Below are positions 14,715-19,512 of a stretch of DNA of 19,512 bases, piece by piece. Each line of letters opens with the position of its first letter. Position 1 is the first letter of the stretch. Origin of the DNA: an uncultured Collinsella sp. Lineage in GTDB: Bacteria; Actinomycetota; Coriobacteriia; Coriobacteriales; Coriobacteriaceae. The notes under the pieces are model-generated. The model was not told the DNA's origin. It made no database searches and saw only the letters and a list, made by a program, of their open reading frames with translations. Made by a program: the position numbers and the translations under genes. The DNA lies in the NCBI GenBank assembly GCA_958421035.1, contig CATZKS010000025.1:1-19512 (forward strand), in the 5' to 3' direction.

Positions 14715-16114
14715 TTAACGGTCGTTTCGTTGCCGATATGAAGTCGCCCCGCACCCCCGATAACGAGGAGCCGGCTGCCGAGCGCGCCTGCGACTTCCGC
14801 CCCGTCGACAAGGGCTTCACCGAGGAGATGGCGCTGGCCGAGGCCGAGCGCTGCCTCAACTGCAAGAAGCCGTTCTGTGTTGAGGGCTGCCCCGTCAACA
14901 TCAACATTCCCCGCTTTATCGAGCAGATCCGCGCGAAGGACTTCGGCGGCGCTCTCGATACCATCCGCGAGGACTCCATGCTTCCCGCCATCTGCGGCCG
15001 CGTCTGCCCGCAGGAGAACCAGTGCGAGGGCAAGTGCATCCGTGGTAAGAAGTCCGAGCCCGTGGCCATCGGCCAGCTCGAGCGCTTCCTGGGTGATCGC
15101 CCCGAGCTAGCCTCCACGCCCAAGATGGCTCCCAAGAACGGCAAGAAGGTCGCCGTCGTCGGCTCCGGCCCGTCCGGCATCACCTGCGCCGGCGAGCTCG
15201 CCCGTAACGGTTTTGACGTCACCGTCTTTGAGGCCTTCTTTACCGGCGGCGGCGTGCTGGTCTACGGCATCCCCGAGTTCCGTCTGCCCAAGGCGGTCGT
15301 CAAGCGCGAGATTGACGGCCTGGAGGACATGGGCGTCAAGTTTGAGTACAACTCCGTCGTGGGCAATATGGCCACGGCCGAGGAGCTGTTCGAGCAGGGC
15401 TTCGACGCCATCTATGTGGCGACCGGCGCCGGCCTGCCCAAGTTCCTCAACGTCCCCGGCGAGAACCTGCCCAACGTCTTCTTCGCGAACGAGTACCTCA
15501 CCCGCGTGAACCTGATGAAGGCTAACAAGTTCCCCGAGTACGACACCCCCACCAAGCACGGCAAGAACGTCGTTGTCTTTGGTGGCGGCAACGTGGCTAT
15601 GGACGCCGTCCGTACCGCCAAGCGCCTGGGCGCCGAGCACGCCATCATTGCCTACCGTCGCACCGAGGACGAGATGCCCTGCCGTCGCGCTGAGCTGCAC
15701 CATGCCAAGGCCGAGGGCGTCGAGGTTCTGCCGCTCGTCTCCCCGCTCGAGTTTGTCGCTGGCGAGGACGGCTCCGTGTGCGCCGTCAAGGTCCAGAAGA
15801 TGGAGCTCGGCGAGCCCGACGAGTCCGGCCGTCGTCGCCCGGTGCCCATCGAGGGCGCCATCGAGGAGATCCCCTGCGACGTCGCAATCTCGGCTATCGG
15901 CACCAACGCCAACCCCTTCGCAAAGAAGATCGGCGGCAAGATGGAGCTCAACAAGTGGGGCTACATCGTTGCCGACGAGGAGACCGGCCAGACCACCGAT
16001 CCCCGTATCTGGGCCGGCGGCGACATCGTCACCGGTGCCGCTACGGTCATTCTGGCGATGGGCGCCGGCAAGAAGGCCGCCGCTTCCATCACCAAGAGCC
16101 TGCTGGGCGAGTAA
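14705..16114 (+). CDS. NfnB/SudA-type NADPH oxidoreductase (glutamate synthase small-subunit family)
   Basis: The 469-residue protein has the N-terminal double [4Fe-4S] module with C50, C53, C58, C62, C97, C101, C107 and C111, then an FAD-binding motif VAVVGSGPSG (149-158), a second nucleotide motif VVVFGGGNVAMDAV (289-302) with YRR (317-319) that fits NADPH, and IWAGGDIVTG (435-444) near the end for FAD. This matches GltD-like proteins, but no large glutamate synthase subunit is nearby; the partner upstream is an NfnA/SudB-like protein, so an NADH-dependent reduced ferredoxin:NADP oxidoreductase is the best reading. The ATG at 14705 lies inside the end of the upstream gene, implying coupled translation in a 1:1 complex. 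Confidence 0.88.
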   Translation: MPLVNGRFVADMKSPRTPDNEEPAAERACDFRPVDKGFTEEMALAEAERCLNCKKPFCVEGCPVNINIPRFIEQIRAKDFGGALDTIREDSMLPAICGRVCPQENQCEGKCIRGKKSEPVAIGQLERFLGDRPELASTPKMAPKNGKKVAVVGSGPSGITCAGELARNGFDVTVFEAFFTGGGVLVYGIPEFRLPKAVVKREIDGLEDMGVKFEYNSVVGNMATAEELFEQGFDAIYVATGAGLPKFLNVPGENLPNVFFANEYLTRVNLMKANKFPEYDTPTKHGKNVVVFGGGNVAMDAVRTAKRLGAEHAIIAYRRTEDEMPCRRAELHHAKAEGVEVLPLVSPLEFVAGEDGSVCAVKVQKMELGEPDESGRRRPVPIEGAIEEIPCDVAISAIGTNANPFAKKIGGKMELNKWGYIVADEETGQTTDPRIWAGGDIVTGAATVILAMGAGKKAAASITKSLLGE

Positions 16115-16142
16115 TCATCCGCAGCGCTAGCCATCAAACGGC

Positions 16143-16180
16143 AAAGTCCCCGTCGAGCACACGCCCGGCGGGGACTTTTT
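16143..16180 (+). terminator. Intrinsic terminator of the Nfn/Sud operon
   Basis: AAAGTCCCCG and CGGGGACTTT pair over 10 bases around a loop of 16, followed by a T run. It begins 29 bases after the stop. Confidence 0.85.
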
Positions 16181-16196
16181 CTATGCCGGCCGTCCC

Positions 16197-16231
16197 ACCA
16201 CCACAAAGGTGCCTGTCCCCTTTGTGGTGGT
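16197..16231. repeat. Hairpin repeat H1 (ACAAAGG family)
   Basis: ACCACCACAAAGG and CCTTTGTGGTGGT pair perfectly over 13 bases around a 9-base loop. It lies 9 bases after the stop of the cytidylate-kinase-like gene (minus strand). No T tract follows on the minus strand, so it is not a standard terminator for that gene. A related hairpin lies on the other side of the same gene. Confidence 0.6.
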
Positions 16232-16240
16232 TTTGGTCGG

Positions 16241-16864
16241 TTAGCCTTCGAGTTGGGCCACCTTGTAGCGGTAGGCCGCGGCGATGACGTCCTTGCAGCC
16301 TTCGCGGCCCAGCTTGGCGCGGTTGACTACGATATCCTTACCGCTCGTCATCTTCCATTTGCCGGCACTGTAGCGCTTATAGAACGCCTCGCGCGCCTTC
16401 TGCTGCTGTTTGACCAGCTTGGCGCCCTTCTTTTTGTTAAGGCCACGCTTCTTGCGCACGATCTCGACGCGGTCCTCAAAGGGAGCGGTCACCAACACGG
16501 CAATGTGGTTGGGGTTGTTGCGAAGCAGATAATCGGACAGGCGGCCTTCGATAATGCAGCTCTCGGTCTCGCCCAAATCCAAAATCACCTGGCTCATCTT
16601 TTGGAACAACTTATCCGAGTACGAACGCGCATCGTAGCGGTCGGGCAGAAACGCCATGTTCTCAACGGCCAGACGTTCGTCATAGGCGGCCATCTTATCG
16701 AGCGACTCGCCCGCGCGCAGCGACGCACGTACCAGCAGCTCGTTATCGTACAGCGGAATCCCCAACTCGTCGGCAAGCATGCGACCAATCTCGTGGCCCT
16801 CGGCGCCAAAGTCGCGCGCGATGGTAATGACCACAGGATTCTTCTTATTCTCCAGATCGCTCAT
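16241..16864 (-). CDS. Cytidylate-kinase-like family protein
   Basis: The 207-residue protein starts, after a short polar tail, with VITIARDFGAEGHEIGRMLADELGIPLYDNELL (residues 12-44 in outline: ITIAR, GAEGHEIGR, YDNELL), the degenerate phosphate-binding region of the cytidylate-kinase-like family, followed by IIEGRLSDYLL (104-114), a match to the family's VGRCADYIL region, and a basic segment (about 132-170) with RKKR and KKK. These proteins are widespread in gut anaerobes and are distinct from the essential Cmk; their substrate is not settled. AAAGGA lies 6 bases before the ATG at 16864, which decides the start over an upstream in-frame ATG inside a hairpin. It follows the amino-acid transporter by 48 bases and may be the last gene of that transcript. 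Confidence 0.8.
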   Translation of the reverse strand: MSDLENKKNPVVITIARDFGAEGHEIGRMLADELGIPLYDNELLVRASLRAGESLDKMAAYDERLAVENMAFLPDRYDARSYSDKLFQKMSQVILDLGETESCIIEGRLSDYLLRNNPNHIAVLVTAPFEDRVEIVRKKRGLNKKKGAKLVKQQQKAREAFYKRYSAGKWKMTSGKDIVVNRAKLGREGCKDVIAAAYRYKVAQLEG

Positions 16865-16880
16865 CGCGATTCCTTTCTCT

Positions 16881-16911
16881 ATGTGACAAAGGGACAGTCC
16901 CTTTGTCACAT
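16881..16911. repeat. Hairpin repeat H2 (GACAAAGGGA family)
   Basis: ATGTGACAAAGGGA and TCCCTTTGTCACAT pair perfectly over 14 bases with a 3-base CAG loop. It fills most of the 48-base gap between the permease stop (16913) and the kinase-like start, just before the latter's ribosome site. No T tract follows on the minus strand. It could stabilise the 3' end of the transporter message or lower read-through. Confidence 0.7.
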
Positions 16912-16912
16912 T

Positions 16913-17551
16913 CTACGCTGCCACGATGCGGCGCTGATACGCTCGGACCAGCAGCGAGATACCAAAGTTGAGCACAAAGTACATCGCAAACACCAGGCCG
17001 TAGAGCATAAGCACCTGCGACAGGTCGATCGCGTGGGCCATCACGACGTTTGCCGTGTACATGAGCTCGGCCACGTTAATGCCCGAAAGATACGAGCTGT
17101 CCTTGATGACAGTCGTGCACTGGCTAAACAGCGCCGGAATGATCGTCTTAAACGTCTGCGGCAGAATGATGTAGCGCATGGTGGCAAAGAAGCCAAAGCC
17201 TTGGCTCTGCGCTGCCTCAAACTGGCCGCGCGGAATCGAGTTGAGGCCGCCGCGCACAATCTCGGCCATAACAGCGCTGGTAAACAGCGCAAAGGCGATG
17301 GTCGAAATCACAATGTCCAAACCCTGCACCGTAAAGTAGATAAACAGGATCCACAGCAGGTTTGGCGTGCAGCGGAACAACTCGATATAGGCGCTCACCA
17401 AAATACGGAACGGGCGGGGCGCGTAGCTTTTAACGAGCGCCAGCACCGTGCCAAAGATGAGCGAGAAAAAGATCGACAGCGCCGAGATCTCGATCGTCTT
17501 AACAAAGCCGCCCCAAATGTAGAGCAGGTTGGTCGCGTTGAAGATTTCCAT
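16913..17551 (-). CDS. Amino-acid ABC transporter permease (HisM/GlnP family), second subunit
   Basis: This 212-residue membrane protein is one half of the translocation path of a polar amino-acid importer. Hydrophobic segments lie at roughly 15-40, 50-76, 80-98, 125-145 and 178-203. The cytoplasmic coupling loop that contacts the ATPase is clear: RGQFEAAQSQGFGFFATMRY (108-127) followed by IILPQ. YIELFRCTPNLLWILF (55-70) matches the conserved E-x-x-R-x-T-P segment of the family. AGGAGG is 7 bases before the ATG at 17551, inside the end of the upstream permease gene; the two genes are 3 bases apart. Confidence 0.92.
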   Translation of the reverse strand: MEIFNATNLLYIWGGFVKTIEISALSIFFSLIFGTVLALVKSYAPRPFRILVSAYIELFRCTPNLLWILFIYFTVQGLDIVISTIAFALFTSAVMAEIVRGGLNSIPRGQFEAAQSQGFGFFATMRYIILPQTFKTIIPALFSQCTTVIKDSSYLSGINVAELMYTANVVMAHAIDLSQVLMLYGLVFAMYFVLNFGISLLVRAYQRRIVAA

Positions 17552-17554
17552 GCG

Positions 17555-18301
17555 CTAGGCCTCCTCTACGTTGTCGAGCCCCAGCTCGGCCAGGCTCACG
17601 CCGCGCGGACGCTCCTTGGAGCGGCGCTCGAGCCACTGCACCAGCATGGCGAGCGGAAAGCAGATGATAAAGTACATAAGGCAGCAGACGATGTATCCCT
17701 GCAGGTAACCGTACAGACTCACAAAGTTGTCGGAACGGTACATAAGGTCGCCGCCGGCCACAAGTGCCAGCACCGACGTGTTCTTGACCAGGTTGAGCGC
17801 CTGGTTACACAGCGGCGGCAGAATGATCTTGAATGTCTGGGGCAGCACGATGTACCAATACGCCTGCGCACGGGTGAAGCCCTGGCTCTGGGCCGCTTCC
17901 ATCTGACCGCGCGGAACCGCCTCGATACCAGTGCGGATGACCTCCGAAATGTAGGCCGCGTGATACAGGCCCACACCCAAGAAGCCCAGCACGAACGGCG
18001 CGATGCGCACCGGCTGGTCGGCACCGGTTATGGCCTGCAAAAACTGCGGACCGGCCATGTACATAAAGAGCACCTGCACGGGCAACGGGGTGTTCTGGTA
18101 AAACTCCACGTACACGCGGCTTATGGTGCGCAGCACGCGTGAACGAGTGGTTGAGAACACGCCCAGCAGCGTGCCCAGCACCAGCGACAGCAGCAGACCG
18201 GCAACGACCACCTGTAGCGTCACACCAAAGCCCTCCCAGAAGGGCCCCATGTTTTGAAATGTCGTCGACCAACGGTCGGCGTCAAATAATCCTTCGAGCA
18301 T
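17555..18301 (-). CDS. Amino-acid ABC transporter permease (HisM/GlnP family), first subunit
   Basis: The 248-residue membrane protein pairs with the downstream permease. Segments at roughly 25-49, 60-85, 102-118, 148-165 and 198-222 are hydrophobic. It has YVEFYQNTPLPVQVLFMY (64-81), the family segment usually written E-x-x-R-x-T-P, here with Gln-Asn in place of Arg-Gly or similar, and the coupling loop RGQMEAAQSQGFTRAQAYWY (131-150) then IVLPQTFK. The C-terminal tail from about 223 is charged and cytoplasmic. The start at 18301 has AAGGAA about 4 bases upstream; an earlier in-frame ATG at 18334 lies inside the receptor gene and lacks a comparable site. It follows the receptor gene by 25 bases. 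Confidence 0.92.
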   Translation of the reverse strand: MLEGLFDADRWSTTFQNMGPFWEGFGVTLQVVVAGLLLSLVLGTLLGVFSTTRSRVLRTISRVYVEFYQNTPLPVQVLFMYMAGPQFLQAITGADQPVRIAPFVLGFLGVGLYHAAYISEVIRTGIEAVPRGQMEAAQSQGFTRAQAYWYIVLPQTFKIILPPLCNQALNLVKNTSVLALVAGGDLMYRSDNFVSLYGYLQGYIVCCLMYFIICFPLAMLVQWLERRSKERPRGVSLAELGLDNVEEA

Positions 18302-18326
18302 TCGATTCCTTCCTTGGACGATGCGC

Positions 18327-19202
18327 CTATACAAGACCCCAGGTCTTGACCTCTTGGTCGAGCCAGCCGTCGGCCAGGCGATCGCAAATTACCTGATCGA
18401 CCACGGCCGAAAGGTCGCAGCCCTTCTTGGTCGCCACGCCGTAGCCCTGCTCACCAAACTTGACCTCGGGCTGCAGCAGCTCAACGGTCTCGTTCATGTA
18501 ACCGGCCAGCGTGGAGCGGTCCATGGCAAAGACGTCGATATTGCCGGCGTCGAGCGAACTCTTGATGATGGGGTAGCCGCTAAAGGCCCTAAACTCGGGC
18601 TTGCAGCTAAAGCCGTTGTCCTTGATCATCTGCTCGATCAGGCCCTGCGTGGTAGCACCCTGGCTCACGCCAATGACCTTGCCGTCCAGATCCTCAATCG
18701 AGGTAAAGCCCGAACGCTTCTTGACCATGAGTCCCACGTAGTCGGTGCGGTACGGCGTCGAGAAATCCCAGCTCTTCTTGCGCTCGTCGGTGATGGTGTA
18801 GGTCGCCGCGACCACGTCAAGTTGGCCGTTGTCGATCAGCGGGCCGCGCGTCTTGGGCGTTACGTCGGTAAACTCGACAAGCTCTTTGGCGCGGGCCTCC
18901 TTGTAGCTCACGCCAAAGACGGCAGCGGCGATCTGGTAGCACAAATCGACTTCCATGCCCTCAAAGCGGCCCTTGGCGGTGTCGTAATAGCCGTAGCCGG
19001 GAACATCCTTCTTAACGCCGGCATTCAGATGGCCACGCGACTTAATGGCCGCAAGCTTGGACCCCTTGTCGGAGCCCTCACCGCTGGTGGAGTTGCCGCA
19101 ACCGGTAAGCACGGTCCCCGTCAGCGCGAGCATGCCGGCGCCAGCCAGCTGCAAAAAGTGACGGCGCGACACGGCCGCCCTCGTCATATCCGTCATGTCC
19201 AT
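18327..19202 (-). CDS. Amino-acid ABC transporter substrate-binding lipoprotein
   Basis: The 291-residue protein is the extracellular receptor of the importer. Its N-terminus has a twin-arginine-like SRRHFLQ (12-18), a hydrophobic stretch and the lipobox LTGC with the lipidated cysteine at position 35, so it is probably exported folded and anchored to the membrane. The mature part shows the solute-binding family 3 pattern: GVKKDVPGYGYYD, GMEVDLCYQIAAAVFG, GQLDVVAATYTITDERKKSWDFSTPY and GKVIGVSQGATTQ. The sequence suggests a polar or acidic amino acid such as glutamate, aspartate or glutamine, but the ligand cannot be fixed. I used the ATG at 19202, 8 bases after the ATPase stop; a GTG one codon earlier is possible. 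The ribosome site (AGG) is weak. Confidence 0.92.
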   Translation of the reverse strand: MDMTDMTRAAVSRRHFLQLAGAGMLALTGTVLTGCGNSTSGEGSDKGSKLAAIKSRGHLNAGVKKDVPGYGYYDTAKGRFEGMEVDLCYQIAAAVFGVSYKEARAKELVEFTDVTPKTRGPLIDNGQLDVVAATYTITDERKKSWDFSTPYRTDYVGLMVKKRSGFTSIEDLDGKVIGVSQGATTQGLIEQMIKDNGFSCKPEFRAFSGYPIIKSSLDAGNIDVFAMDRSTLAGYMNETVELLQPEVKFGEQGYGVATKKGCDLSAVVDQVICDRLADGWLDQEVKTWGLV

Positions 19203-19210
19203 CACCGCGC

Positions 19211-19512
19211 CTAGTGCAGAATCTTGGACAGGAACTCGCGGCAGCGCGGGTTCTCGGGGTTATCGAAGAAGTGCTCGGGCGTACCCTCCTCCAGGATGCG
19301 GCCGTCCTCCATAAAGATGACGCGGTCGGCCACCTGGCGCGCAAAGCCCATCTCATGCGTCACGCAGATCATGGTAATGTCCTCCTGCGCGAGCTCAATC
19401 ATAACGTCCAGAACCTCCTGGACCATCTCGGGATCGAGCGCCGAGGTCGGCTCGTCAAACAGGATGATGGGCTGCTTGGTGCACAGGGCACGGGCGATGG
19501 CGATGCGCTGCT
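19211..19512 (-). CDS. Amino-acid ABC transporter ATPase, C-terminal part (cut by window edge)
   Basis: The visible 99 residues run from QRIAIARAL through Walker B IILFDEPTSALDP and the switch histidine in CVTHEMGFARQVADRV to the end at FLSKILH. This is the C-terminal part of a GlnQ/HisP-type ATPase; Walker A and most of the signature motif lie beyond the right edge. It is upstream of, and nearly abuts, the receptor gene, so the operon order is ATPase, receptor, two permeases. The promoter is outside the window. Confidence 0.92.
   Translation of the reverse strand, partial: QRIAIARALCTKQPIILFDEPTSALDPEMVQEVLDVMIELAQEDITMICVTHEMGFARQVADRVIFMEDGRILEEGTPEHFFDNPENPRCREFLSKILH

Noticed and set aside
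16197..16231. H1 as terminator of the kinase-like gene
   Set aside because: No T tract follows on the minus strand. A TTTT follows on the plus strand, but the upstream operon already has a strong terminator at 16143-16180.
16253..18142. Long 629-codon plus-strand open frame
   Set aside because: It is antisense to the kinase-like gene and both permeases, lacks any recognisable domain and is rich in His/Arg/Gln, as expected for the complement of GC-rich genes.

Overview
This window looks like a chromosome segment of a high-GC gut actinobacterium of the class Coriobacteriia, most probably Collinsella or a close relative. That placement is inferred from the gene families (fused FolP-FolK, fused two-ATPase ECF transporter, an Nfn/Sud-type flavoprotein pair, a Coriobacteria-type nuclease-like family protein) and from the many dispersed palindromic repeats. 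It was not checked against any database. No rRNA, tRNA or CRISPR array was found.

Layout from left to right. (1) 139-2589, minus strand: a folate gene fusing dihydropteroate synthase and HPPK, directly followed by a degenerate BirA-like protein. (2) 2685-4370: a SIR2 deacylase (minus) divergent from exonuclease III (plus). (3) 4371-4905: a gene-free stretch with two related palindromic elements and two copies of a short direct repeat. (4) 4906-8160, minus strand: a complete ECF vitamin-type transporter (T, then fused A-A', then S) whose genes overlap or nearly abut. (5) 8351-10942, plus strand: glmU and prs, each with a clear terminator. (6) 11028-12758: a 1.7-kb island in which a lower-GC nuclease-like gene is bracketed by two inverted copies of one palindromic element. 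(7) 12873-13502: pth, followed by a nested palindrome with a strong terminator inside. (8) 13875-16114: a two-gene operon for an NfnAB/SudBA-type bifurcating or ferredoxin-linked NADP oxidoreductase. (9) 16241-19512, minus strand: a polar amino-acid ABC transporter (ATPase cut by the window edge, lipoprotein receptor, two permeases) ending in a cytidylate-kinase-like gene, with the last gene set between two short hairpin repeats.

Most genes are housekeeping: folate synthesis, cell-wall UDP-GlcNAc, PRPP, peptidyl-tRNA recycling, DNA repair, redox balance and nutrient uptake. The unusual part is the non-coding and accessory layer. Five sizeable palindromic elements of at least three families sit in intergenic gaps. 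Two of them share an internal core but have different ends, and one family brackets a nuclease-like gene inside the glmU-prs-pth neighbourhood, which is commonly conserved in actinobacteria. The best candidates for something undescribed are the bracketed gene, the modular palindromes, and the roughly 130-residue insertion inside dihydropteroate synthase.
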